From: Prochlorothrix hollandica PCC 9006 = CALU 1027
GTDB taxonomy: Bacteria; Cyanobacteriota; Cyanobacteriia; Prochlorotrichales; Prochlorotrichaceae
Direction of reading: 5' to 3'
Length of the DNA stretch: 64,000 nucleotides
NCBI RefSeq assembly: GCF_000332315.1
Contig: NZ_KB235933.1
Coordinates: 1,517,668-1,581,667 of the forward strand
Numbering within the stretch: position 1 is the stretch's first letter; each line of letters starts with the position of its first letter. The position numbers and the translations under genes were made by a program. A model generated the notes under the pieces. That model did not search any database. It saw only the letters and a list, made by a program, of their open reading frames with translations, and was not told where the DNA came from. This document shows positions 56,109 to 64,000 of the stretch, in pieces.

Positions 56109-56321
56109 ATGACCGCCACCATTTGGGTTAACGAACAACGGGATCCCTCCGGCATCCTCTACTCCTGCATCGCCTGTATTGACGAAACCCAGGCCCAGGA
56201 GTGCTATCGATCGTTCCAAGACAACCTCAGCGCCGACCAAAAAGCCCAGGGCTGGACCGCCACCCTCCACACCGTCAAGTCCTGGGAAGAGGTTCCCCCC
56301 ACCGCCTTAAAGTTGAACTAA
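56109..56321 (+). CDS. Small conserved-looking protein upstream of ccmK3
   Basis: 70 residues from ATG 56109 (MTATIWVNEQRDPSGILYSC), CACC before it and no strong ribosome site. The frame's extension to 55995 runs into MITE-B and is rejected. Contains a CIACIDETQAQECYRSFQDN stretch with two Cys. I recognise no family. It precedes the CcmK3-type gene by 83 bp on the same strand, so co-transcription is possible. Confidence 0.5.
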   Translation: MTATIWVNEQRDPSGILYSCIACIDETQAQECYRSFQDNLSADQKAQGWTATLHTVKSWEEVPPTALKLN

Positions 56322-56404
56322 GGAGGCGTGACCCGTTGCCCGTAAAATGAGAACAAGAACATAACCTGACTCTCACCCTTGCCCACGATCGAAGGAGTTC
56401 AACC

Positions 56405-56725
56405 ATGCCTGCTGCCGTTGGTGTCATTCAAACCCTTGGTTTTCCCCCCGTCCTAGCGGCGGCGGATGCCATGGTCAAAGCGGGTAACGTAACCCTGGTG
56501 CAGTATGGGCTGGCGGAAAGCGCCCAGTTTTTTGTGGCCATTCGGGGGGCTGTGTCGGAGGTGAACCCGGCCATGGCGGCAGGGCTAGCAGCCATTGAAG
56601 AGGTCTATGGTGCCCAGTTAATCAACCATTACATTGTCCAAAATCCCCCGGAAAACATTGTGGCCATTTTGCCCATTAGCTATACCGAAGAGTCCGAAGC
56701 GTTCCGGGTCTTACCGGGCCTGTAG
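56405..56725 (+). CDS. ccmK3: Carboxysome shell protein, CcmK3-type BMC hexamer
   Basis: 106 residues with a full BMC domain: PAAVGVIQTLGFPPVLAAAD, MVKAGNVTLVQYGLAE and ENIVAILPISYTEE. The pore-loop region reads YGLAESAQFFVAIRGAVSEV, which fits CcmK3 better than CcmK2 or CcmK4. It forms part of the beta-carboxysome shell. In many cyanobacteria ccmK3 sits beside ccmK4; here no second ccmK is adjacent and repeat array 3 follows. A GAAGGAG ribosome site precedes the ATG. Confidence 0.88.
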   Translation: MPAAVGVIQTLGFPPVLAAADAMVKAGNVTLVQYGLAESAQFFVAIRGAVSEVNPAMAAGLAAIEEVYGAQLINHYIVQNPPENIVAILPISYTEESEAFRVLPGL

Positions 56726-56834
56726 CGCCCTCGGCAACTGACGGTAAACCCTCATCCTCTAGCCCGTTCTCCCGTTGACTGAGGGAAGCCGAATGGTTAT
56801 GGGTCTGGAAATGAGTTGCTACGCCATCATCTGG

Positions 56835-56966
56835 GATGGTCGAGTTGCACTCGACCCAAAGCCGACTACAAGTCGGCTCTCCCAGGAGGATGGTCGAGTT
56901 GTACTCGACCCGAAGCCGACTACAAGTCGGCTCTCCCAGGAGGATGGTCGAGTTATACTCGACCCA
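56835..56966. repeat. Two-hairpin repeat array 3
   Basis: Two full units and a partial third: GTCGAG-TTGCA-CTCGAC or TTGTA, with GCCGACT-ACA-AGTCGGC, spaced by CTCCCAGGAGGATG. It lies between ccmK3 (plus) and the STAS gene (minus), a convergent position like array 2. Same orientation as array 1. Confidence 0.85.
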
Positions 56967-57125
56967 TCAAAAAACCAGCATGGGCTGATCATACTGGTGC
57001 AGAATCTTGGTTTAGACGGAGAGAATCCGTCAACGGTATAACCGCAAGACTTGGCGATCGCCCCCATAGCCTACGGAGTTGGGCCGGGGGTTACGGGGGG
57101 ATTAGATCATGAGGTTGCCAAACTG

Positions 57126-57491
57126 CTAGGTTGCCAAGCTGCGGGGAATACCCTCCAGGGCTTCCTCCTCCGTCTCAAAAATTTCAAACACCGAATCCAT
57201 CATGGTCACCTCAAACACCAACTTGGCCTCTGGGTGAACACTACAAATCCGGAAACTTCCCTTTTGCTTGTCCGCATCCCGCATCCCCGCCACCAGGGCA
57301 GTGAGACCGGAACTATCGACAAAATGAACTTCACTGAGATTAATCACAACGTGAGGAGTCACATCAGAAATACACTCCTGGAGCTTCAGGCGAAACTGCC
57401 ACGCCGTTGTGATATCGAGATGGCCAGTGGGGGAAAGAACTACCACCTTAAGTTCATGTCCATCCTTCGTGGTATGAATCCTTTGCTCCAT
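57126..57491 (-). CDS. STAS-domain anti-sigma-factor antagonist
   Basis: 121 residues, a single STAS domain: MEQRIHTTKDGHELKVVVLS, GHLDITTAWQFRLKLQECIS, and VHFVDSSGLTALVAGMRDAD with the phosphorylatable Ser in the DSSGL motif near residue 60. The ending FEIFETEEEALEGI is typical. Such proteins bind anti-sigma kinases and control stress or partner-switching responses. No kinase or phosphatase partner is adjacent. Confidence 0.9.
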   Translation of the reverse strand: MEQRIHTTKDGHELKVVVLSPTGHLDITTAWQFRLKLQECISDVTPHVVINLSEVHFVDSSGLTALVAGMRDADKQKGSFRICSVHPEAKLVFEVTMMDSVFEIFETEEEALEGIPRSLAT

Positions 57492-58383
57492 AGTGATGCT
57501 TTTCTCCTCATATCATCAACGGGCTTTTAGTCCCAAGGTTTAGCAGATGGATAGATCTATCTGCAAACTTAGGTTAAACCCTGGTTAAACCGGGTTTTGT
57601 AGATTCAGTTCCGGATGAGTCCAGACAACAAACCGCAACTACCATAACCTTCCATCAAACGGGAACGTTTTGCGGAGAAGTTGACCCTGGCTAGGGGCTG
57701 GATGGGGCGATGGGACTCAGCCCGCCGATCCTACCATTTCCCTTGGGGGTATTGCGATCTGACAGCCATCATTTGCGGCGATCGCCGGACGCTCTGACCC
57801 ACCGCGACTGATCTGGGTCTGTCGATCCTGAACATTGGGGGTTTTCAGCCTGAGAGATCAGGGGGATAGAAAGCAATGCCAAGGCTTGCCAAGGCTTACT
57901 TATCCAAGGTCTCAGCCCTTCGATCCGGATGCCGAACCGCTGCCTTCACCCTAGCGCATTGGTTCCCGTTTGCCACCCTCTCCCTTGGTCCCCAGAAGAC
58001 AACCGGGTTAGGGCGATCGAGGCAACCCCAGCTATTGTGCCCCAGCATGGCTCCAGGATCACGGAACCTGCGCACCGTTTAATCTGGGATTCCCTCTAAT
58101 CCTTTCACTCCCCTAGCTGACTTTCAGCACTTTATCTCGGTAATAGTCAGAATTTTCCTGGGCTGATCCCAGCATTGCGGGGCATCCCTCCCAAGATAAA
58201 TGGGAGCATAGCTAGGCTACACTCCCATGATTCTATTAGATGTTGGTCTTGAACCTGGGCCAACGGTGCCAGGGGTTGGTGAATCCGGATTCTGAACTCA
58301 AGCCCCTAAACTCAAGCCCCTAAACTCAAGCCCCTAAACTAGCCGAGAGTTCCCGTTAACCCTGCCAAGTTAACCCTGCCAAG
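57492..58383. repeat. Long spacer with two tandem repeats, no gene seen
   Basis: Holds three AAACTCAAGCCCCT units at about 58294-58340 and three GTTAACCCTGCCAA units at about 58355-58398; the latter extend into the last codons of hemF. A 68-residue frame at 57876-58082 has no support. Confidence 0.6.
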
Positions 58384-59430
58384 TTAACCCTGCCAGTTAA
58401 CCCAGTCCTGGGGCTTCAGGAAGGTGTCATAGAGGGCGGCTTCACGGCTGCCTGCCTCCGGCTCATAGCAGTACTCCCAACGCACCAAAGGCGGCAGGGA
58501 CATCAGAATGGATTCGGTGCGACCTTGGGTCTGGAGTCCGAAAATGGTACCGCGATCGTAGACCAGATTAAATTCCACATAGCGACCCCGGCGATAGAGC
58601 TGGAACTGACGCTCATGATCGCCATACTCCAGATCCCGGCGGCGCTCCACAATGGGCGCATAGGCATCCAAGAAGGCGGAGCCACAGGTTTGGACAAAGC
58701 TAAACAACTCTTCCCAGGTGCGGGGCACCGTAGCCCCCTTGCTGTTGCTATAGGCGGCAGCTTCGCCACAGGAGTTGGATCCCCCATAGAGCTTGCCGTT
58801 GGCATCCTGGTAGTCAAAGAAAATGCCCCCCACGCCGCGAGCTTCATCCCGGTGGCGCAGATAGAAATACTCATCACACCACCGCTTAAAGGTGGGGTAA
58901 TATTCGGGGTCATGGCGATCGCAGGCGTTCTTGAGGGTGGTGTGGAAGTGCACTGCATCTTCCGCAAAGGGATAGTAGGGGGTGAGGTCAATGCCGCCGC
59001 CAAACCACCACACGGGACCGGCTTCAAAGTAACGGTAGTTGAGGTGAACCGTGGGGATATAGGGGCTGCGGGGGTGCAACACCAGGGAGGTACCGGTGGC
59101 AAAGAAGGTGTGACCGGCAGCTTCGGGGCGCTGGGTAATGATGGACGGGGGCAATTGACTGCCGGAGACTTCAGAGAAGTTCACGCCGCCTTGCTCGAAA
59201 ATATTGCCGTTGCGCATGACGCGGGAGCGGCCACCGCCCCCCTCCGATCGCTCCCACTGATCCTGGCGAAACTTACCCTTACCATCGACGGCTTCCAGAC
59301 CCTGACAAATGGTGTCCTGGATTCCCCTCATGAAGGCCGCGACTCGCTGTTGAGAGTCACTGGGGGGCAAAGACGGATCAAGCTGAAGTTGAGAGGCGGG
59401 AGTTTGTGAAACAGGATTTGACACAGTCAT
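58384..59430 (-). CDS. hemF: Oxygen-dependent coproporphyrinogen III oxidase
   Basis: Converts coproporphyrinogen III to protoporphyrinogen IX with O2 on the way to haem and chlorophyll. 348 residues, close to the family length. Conserved blocks: [41 protein letters not shown] with the proposed catalytic Asp, [37 protein letters not shown] and PPLVRWEY. The start is [20 protein letters not shown] at 59430. Chlorophyll supply fits the pcb cluster of this genome, but nothing local links them. Confidence 0.96.
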   Translation of the reverse strand: MTVSNPVSQTPASQLQLDPSLPPSDSQQRVAAFMRGIQDTICQGLEAVDGKGKFRQDQWERSEGGGGRSRVMRNGNIFEQGGVNFSEVSGSQLPPSIITQRPEAAGHTFFATGTSLVLHPRSPYIPTVHLNYRYFEAGPVWWFGGGIDLTPYYPFAEDAVHFHTTLKNACDRHDPEYYPTFKRWCDEYFYLRHRDEARGVGGIFFDYQDANGKLYGGSNSCGEAAAYSNSKGATVPRTWEELFSFVQTCGSAFLDAYAPIVERRRDLEYGDHERQFQLYRRGRYVEFNLVYDRGTIFGLQTQGRTESILMSLPPLVRWEYCYEPEAGSREAALYDTFLKPQDWVNWQG

Positions 59431-60145
59431 ATGTAAACCTGGGCGAGAGCAATTCTGAAACGGAGCAGGGCTGAAGGCTAAACCCGATGGTCAAAAAATC
59501 GAGGGTCTGAGCCTAGTTTTGGATCCGGGGCGTGAGTTCAGGGGGCGAAGGGCCGTCAAACCCAAAGGATTGGGAGACCACTCCACCGATCTAGCCTGAA
59601 AGCTCCAGATCTAAAGCGGGACAATACAAAACTAGAAGCGTCAGAGTCTGAAAACCCCCTAGATTTGGGGAAAAGCCTTAGGGAAATCAAGATTTACCCT
59701 CTCAAAGAAATATCAGGTATCGGGACTATCTGAAGCCTTGGAACCGGTAATCGTAATAATCCTTAGCAAACTAAGTATTTAAACGTTTAAGTTGCAAAAC
59801 CCCTGATATACGGTGCTTTCAGGGTTTGGGGCCGATCGCGTGACGGCGAGTCACGTTCGGTTATCGCCTGGGATCCTCAGTTTTGTAAACAAATACAACA
59901 ACGGGTTAGGGCCGATCGCAGGGAACCCCACAGCCACCTGTCCCGTCGGCGAGTTGTGCCTGGATCTCCCCTAAAACAAATCCCTCGATCGGTACGTTGA
60001 TCAATAAGTCGAAGTATTTCCATGACCTGGGGCGATCGCCCGGTCTCACCCACCCCTAACCCCGACCTGGAGCTACCGTATATCCATAACTCCAAGTATT
60101 GCGAATCCTCTGCTGAGATCCCCAGGTTCAACCCACCCCTAGCCC
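59431..60145. other. Spacer upstream of hemF, no gene seen
   Basis: Must contain the hemF promoter. The 59740-59830 part is AT-rich (for example AAACTAAGTATTTAAACG). The 84-residue frame at 59877-60131 on the minus strand has no support. Confidence 0.5.
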
Positions 60146-60428
60146 GTAATTATTCAGGGACCCACAGGAGAATGAGGGTTTCAGGCTCTAGACAACCGAC
60201 CTTAGGCGATTTGAGAGGATCCATTTCACTGGGGTGGGTTCACCGATTTGGGTAGGGGCAATCCCCCCGTGGTTGCCCCGGCTGTGGCTTGCCAAGAGGG
60301 TCGGCACGGGGGCAAGAACCCTACCCGAGGTTGATGCTTCCAAGGTGAAATGCATCCCGTTGATCCGGCTCTGACCGGCGATCGTGGGGCTGAAACCCTA
60401 CTAACTTCGTCCCCCCCTGAATAGTTAC
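60146..60428 (+). mobile_element. MITE-A copy 2, intact, with 9-bp target duplication
   Basis: 283 bp, the same length as copy 1, with GTAATTATTCAGGG at the left and CCCCTGAATAGTTAC at the right. CCCTAGCCC flanks it on both sides (60137-60145 and 60429-60437), a perfect 9-bp duplication different from that of copy 1. It lies between secA and hemF. Confidence 0.93.
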
Positions 60429-60574
60429 CCCTAGCCCCGACCCGGTGGGGCACAAGATTGCATTTCCCCCCAAAATTGGGGAGCTAGGATCAGGGTTTCG
60501 CGGTTTAGATCCGTTTGTGTTTACACGGTAGCAACCTGGAGGGCAACCAGAGCGTTTTCTTCCCCTGATGGGTA

Positions 60575-60668
60575 CACGGTAGCTCGACACGGTAGCTCGA
60601 CCAGGGTAGCTCAACACGGTAGCTCGACACGGTAGCTCGACCAGGGTAGCCCGACACGGTAGCCCAAC
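60575..60668. repeat. 14-bp tandem repeat beside the secA terminator
   Basis: About seven units of ACGGTAGCTCGACC with variants, just beyond the terminator of secA. It produces no plausible protein. Confidence 0.8.
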
Positions 60669-60692
60669 AAAAAGGGTGAGCCATGCTCACCC
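60669..60692 (-). terminator. Rho-independent terminator of secA
   Basis: On the minus strand GGGTGAGC, loop ATG, GCTCACCC, then TTTTTG. It lies 62 bp after the secA stop codon, in the right orientation. Confidence 0.85.
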
Positions 60693-60753
60693 TACTGCAA
60701 CGTTGGAGTTTAATCATTGGGGTTTAACCGATCGGGTCAACCCACGGCCACCC

Positions 60754-63615
60754 TTACACCAATTCAGAGGCGGGGGTTGGCACCGCCTGCTTAGGAGCCT
60801 GGGGCTGGAACTGGAACAGACCATAGACCACATTGCGGCGAATATTGGTCATCATGTCCAAAAACAGTTCATAGCCCTCACTCTTGTATTCAATCAGCGG
60901 ATCCTTTTGGCCATAGCCCCGCAGACCAATGGACTCCCGTAGACCATCCATCTGTTGCAGGTGCTCCCGCCAGAGGGTATCAATTTGTTGAAGAATAAAG
61001 AAGCGCTCTGCTTGGCGCATCAGTCCGGCCTGAATTTGGTTGACCTGGGCCTCTTTGAGGTCATAGGCATTGCGGGCCTGTTCATGGAGGAAGGTTTTGA
61101 TTTCTTCCATGGCCAGATCCTCCAGTTGTTGGGGTTCCAGATCCTCCAACAGATAGACAAATTCCTTGACTTTGCCCACCAATTTATCCAATTGCCACTC
61201 CTCTGAGGGGAGTTCGGGGTTGATGTAGTATTCGGCGATGTCATTCATGGTCATTTCGGCATACTTCACCACCTGTTCCTTCAGGTCTAGCCCCTCCAGC
61301 ACCCGCCGCCGCTCCGCATAGATGGCCTTGCGCTGGTTGTTCATGACATCGTCATACTCAAACACCCGCTTGCGCATGTCGTAATAGTGGGTTTCCACCT
61401 TCTTCTGTGCCCCTTCCAGGGATCGGGTCAGCATCCCCGACTCAATGGGCATATCTTCCTCCACCCGGAACATATTCATCAGGCCAGAGACCCGATCGCC
61501 CCCAAAGATCCGCAACAAATTGTCCTGCAAGCTGAGGAAGAAGCGGGTGGAACCGGGGTCGCCTTGGCGACCGGCGCGGCCCCGCAACTGGTTATCAATG
61601 CGGCGGGACTCGTGGCGTTCTGTGCCAATAACATGGAGTCCCCCCAGTTTCACCACCCGTTGTTGTTCTTCCTTGGTGAAGACCTCATATTCACTGAGGA
61701 CGGTGTGGTAGGCCGATCGCAGCGCCTGGATAACCTTGTCCTCCGTGGGAGCCTGTTCCGCTGCCACCGCCACTAACTCCTCCGCCTCCAGTTCCGGCAA
61801 GTTGCGTTCCCCATAGGTTTTAACCGCCACCTCCACCGCCGCTTTCAGCAACCGCTCCGCCTCGGACGATAAGTCGGTGGGGAAAATTTGGGGGGAAGCT
61901 TTCCAGGTTTTCACCTTTTGCCCCGGCACAAACCCCTGGGCCTTTTGGCGCTGCTTGGCACCGGGCACCTGGATTACCCCAAAGCTGTCTTCATCCTCCG
62001 GTTGGACAATGCGGGGCATCAGGTATTCCCGCACCTTGAGGCGGGCCATGTAGTCGGCGTTCCCCCCCAGGATGATGTCGGTACCGCGACCGGCCATGTT
62101 GGTGGCAATGGTGACGGCACCGCCGCGTCCCGCCTGGGCAATAATTTCCGCTTCCCGCTCCACGTTCTCCGGCTTGGCGTTGAGCAGGTTATAGGGCACC
62201 TCCAATTGGTTGAGGAGGGTAGACAGGAGTTCTGATTTCTCCACGCTGGTGGTGCCCACCAAGGTGGGGCGACCGAGGCTGTGCATTTCAGAACACTCCG
62301 CTGCCACGGCCTTCCATTTGGCCTCTTCCGTCTTATAGACCACATCGGGCAGGTCTTGGCGGCTGTTGATCCGGTTGGTGGGAACGATCGTGACTTCTAG
62401 GGTATAGGTTTTCTCAAACTCGGTTTCTTCCGTCTTCGCGGTACCGGTCATGCCGGACAACTTGGGATAGAGCAAAAAGAAGTTTTGGTAAGTAATGGAA
62501 GCCAGGGTTTGGGTTTCCGGCTGAATTTCTACCCCTTCCTTGGCTTCGATCGCCTGGTGCAAGCCATCACTCCAGCGACGACCGGGCATAATCCGCCCGG
62601 TGAATTCATCCACAATCACCACTTCCCCATCGCGGATGATGTAGCTCACATCCAAGGTGAATAATTCCCGCGCCTTCAAGGCATTGAAAATATAGTGTGC
62701 CCAGGGATCCTGGGGATCAAATAAATCCTCTACCCCCAGCAGCCGTTCAGAATTTTCAAACCCCTGATCCGTCAGTAAAATATTGCGCTGTTTTTCATCC
62801 AACTCATAATCGCCGTCGGGTTCGATCTCTTCGTAATTGCGATCGTTGGGATCCGTGCTGGACTTGGTTAAGGCGCGGGCCACTTCCGCCGCCCGTAGAT
62901 ACTTTTCGCTGGGGCGCTCCACCTGTCCCGAAATAATCAGGGGGGTGCGGGCCTCATCCACCAGAATCGAATCCACCTCGTCAATAATGCAGAAATTAAA
63001 GGGACGCTGCACCACATCTTCGATGGAGGTGGCCATGTTATCCCGCAAATAGTCAAACCCCACTTCGCTGTTGGTGGTGTAGGTGACATCGCAACCGTAG
63101 TTTTTACGCCGTTCCGGGGGTGTCATGCTTTGCTGAATCAGCCCCACACTCAGACCCAGAAAGCGGTGAACCTGGCCCATCCATTCCGCATCCCGTCGCG
63201 CCAGGTAGTCATTGACGGTGACCACATGCACCCCTTTCCCCGACAGGGCATTGAGGTAGGCGGGCAGGGTGGACACCAGGGTTTTGCCTTCCCCCGTCTT
63301 CATTTCAGCGATCTGACCGTCATGGAGCACCATGCCCCCAATGAGCTGCACGTCAAAGTGACGCATCCCCAAAACTCGCTTCCCAGCTTCCCGCACTACG
63401 GCAAAGGCTTCCGGCAAAATATCCGCCAAGATTTCCTTTTCCACCGCCAGGGTAGTGGCTTTTTCCAGCTTTAATTTAAACTCTGTGGTTTTCCCGACGA
63501 GTTCCTCATCGGAGAGGGGGGCAATGTCCTCTTCCAGGAGGTTCACTTCCGTCACCAGGGGTTTGTAGCGCTTTAATTTGCGGCTGTTGGGGTCACCAAA
63601 CAGAGTCTTTAACAT
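60754..63615 (-). CDS. secA: Preprotein translocase ATPase SecA
   Basis: Motor ATPase driving Sec-dependent export across the plasma and thylakoid membranes. 953 residues. Motifs: DEAD-type Walker [13 protein letters not shown] ([18 protein letters not shown] near 100), Walker B in [17 protein letters not shown], the preprotein cross-linking domain after it, and the second nucleotide domain with [13 protein letters not shown] and [19 protein letters not shown]. The C-terminus lacks the Cys-rich zinc tail of many SecA proteins and ends PASELV, as in other cyanobacteria. The start is [20 protein letters not shown]. Confidence 0.97.
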   Translation of the reverse strand: MLKTLFGDPNSRKLKRYKPLVTEVNLLEEDIAPLSDEELVGKTTEFKLKLEKATTLAVEKEILADILPEAFAVVREAGKRVLGMRHFDVQLIGGMVLHDGQIAEMKTGEGKTLVSTLPAYLNALSGKGVHVVTVNDYLARRDAEWMGQVHRFLGLSVGLIQQSMTPPERRKNYGCDVTYTTNSEVGFDYLRDNMATSIEDVVQRPFNFCIIDEVDSILVDEARTPLIISGQVERPSEKYLRAAEVARALTKSSTDPNDRNYEEIEPDGDYELDEKQRNILLTDQGFENSERLLGVEDLFDPQDPWAHYIFNALKARELFTLDVSYIIRDGEVVIVDEFTGRIMPGRRWSDGLHQAIEAKEGVEIQPETQTLASITYQNFFLLYPKLSGMTGTAKTEETEFEKTYTLEVTIVPTNRINSRQDLPDVVYKTEEAKWKAVAAECSEMHSLGRPTLVGTTSVEKSELLSTLLNQLEVPYNLLNAKPENVEREAEIIAQAGRGGAVTIATNMAGRGTDIILGGNADYMARLKVREYLMPRIVQPEDEDSFGVIQVPGAKQRQKAQGFVPGQKVKTWKASPQIFPTDLSSEAERLLKAAVEVAVKTYGERNLPELEAEELVAVAAEQAPTEDKVIQALRSAYHTVLSEYEVFTKEEQQRVVKLGGLHVIGTERHESRRIDNQLRGRAGRQGDPGSTRFFLSLQDNLLRIFGGDRVSGLMNMFRVEEDMPIESGMLTRSLEGAQKKVETHYYDMRKRVFEYDDVMNNQRKAIYAERRRVLEGLDLKEQVVKYAEMTMNDIAEYYINPELPSEEWQLDKLVGKVKEFVYLLEDLEPQQLEDLAMEEIKTFLHEQARNAYDLKEAQVNQIQAGLMRQAERFFILQQIDTLWREHLQQMDGLRESIGLRGYGQKDPLIEYKSEGYELFLDMMTNIRRNVVYGLFQFQPQAPKQAVPTPASELV

Positions 63616-63724
63616 AGCAAGTCAACAAAGAATTTTGTGATGGGACGGGCGATCGAGGCAATACCTCCACCCTAGACTTTATGCAATGCCCCAGGGGGAG
63701 AGGTGCGCCCCAATCAGCGGGGAC

Positions 63725-63827
63725 TACAGCAATCCTAAATCAGTTGTAAGGATCTCGATCTCTGAAACCCCTTGTGTGATGTGCGCCCGGAGGGCGCACA
63801 TCACACGACCCATTTCGGACTGCTGTA
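63725..63827 (+). mobile_element. MITE-B copy 7 with covarying hairpin
   Basis: Ends TACAGCAATCCTAAAT and TTTCGGACTGCTGTA, TA at both edges. The hairpin arms here are GTGTGATGTGCGCCC and GGGCGCACATCACAC; compared with the usual arms both sides changed at the matching positions, so the 15-bp stem is still perfect. It lies upstream of secA. Confidence 0.9.
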
Positions 63828-63864
63828 GCTTAGTAACCCCAGGGGACAAGTGATAACTTTAGTT

Positions 63865-64000
63865 TTGACATGCTCCCCGACCTAAAGGTGCGGGGATTCT
63901 CCGGCTAGGCGAATAGTCCAAGCTGTTCGCTGTACGGCTGGCTAGACAAAGCAGTCGGATTGCCAGACATCCTGGTCTTACGCCCGTTCTTTGTCCATTT
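63865..64000 (-). mobile_element. IS200/IS605-type right end with omega-RNA-like scaffold (partial at window edge)
   Basis: Reverse complement of 49321-49456 over the full 136 bp to the window edge, with four substitutions. The terminal hairpin CCCCGACCTAAAGGTGCGGGG is at 63875-63895, and the element ends TTGACA at 63865-63870. Flanking DNA differs from the other copy immediately outside, fixing the boundary. The tnpB gene, if present, would lie beyond base 64000. Confidence 0.8.

Overview
The window is cyanobacterial chromosome, most likely from Prochlorothrix hollandica or a close relative. Three tandem genes encode Pcb-type chlorophyll a/b antenna proteins (5.7-9.3 kb). They sit with beta-cyanobacterial markers (CcmK3-type carboxysome shell protein, NdhL, a Psb35-like protein, DapL), a moderately GC-rich base composition and HIP1 palindromes (GCGATCGC, for example at 9974-9981 and 10214-10221). 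The species name is an inference from gene content. No rRNA, tRNA or CRISPR was seen.

Layout. 1-4.9 kb: nitrate uptake genes nrtA-nrtB-nrtC on the minus strand, the last running off the left edge, with three mobile-repeat insertions in the spacers. 5.5-9.3 kb: pcbA-pcbB-pcbC on the minus strand with a terminator. 9.9-18.8 kb: orphan sensor kinase, dapL, a putative glycosyltransferase, a DUF3007-type gene, ndhL, and a large M48-like protein that has lost its zinc motif. 19-32 kb: FecCD permease, Cache-HAMP-GAF adenylate cyclase, CbiX-type chelatase with a His-rich tail, a PEP-CTERM protein, a TPR protein, ndk, a small secreted protein and an alpha/beta hydrolase. 32.2-41.1 kb: a plus-strand accessory island with an uncharacterised winged-helix/AAA ATPase pair, an AT-rich ATPase-RloB (AbiL/RloAB-like) pair, a chimeric coiled-coil/TPR protein and a DUF433-DUF5615 toxin-antitoxin pair. 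41.4-57.5 kb: an intact M48 peptidase, an outer-membrane barrel protein, lipA, an acyltransferase, a PgpH-type HD phosphohydrolase, glyS, the Psb35-like gene, a DUF2993 gene, an ABC1 kinase, ccmK3 and a STAS protein. 58.4-63.6 kb: hemF and secA.

The spacers hold several repeat families. (i) A ~103-bp mini-element (MITE-B; 7 copies) has TACAGCA ends, inserts at TA, and carries a central 15-bp hairpin whose arms co-vary between copies. (ii) A 283-bp element (MITE-A) has GTAATTATTCAGGGG ends; two intact copies are flanked by perfect 9-bp target duplications, a third was hit by MITE-B inside its end, and a fourth diverged piece exists. (iii) Three arrays are built from two alternating hairpins. 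(iv) Two IS200/IS605-type right ends share a 136-bp structured segment resembling a TnpB guide-RNA scaffold; one has no tnpB beside it. (v) Many 11-17-bp tandem repeats lie next to gene ends.

Functionally, most genes are housekeeping: nitrogen uptake, light harvesting, carbon concentration, lysine, tetrapyrrole and lipoate synthesis, secretion and translation. The 32-41 kb island is the best place to look for a new antiphage or nucleic-acid-handling system.
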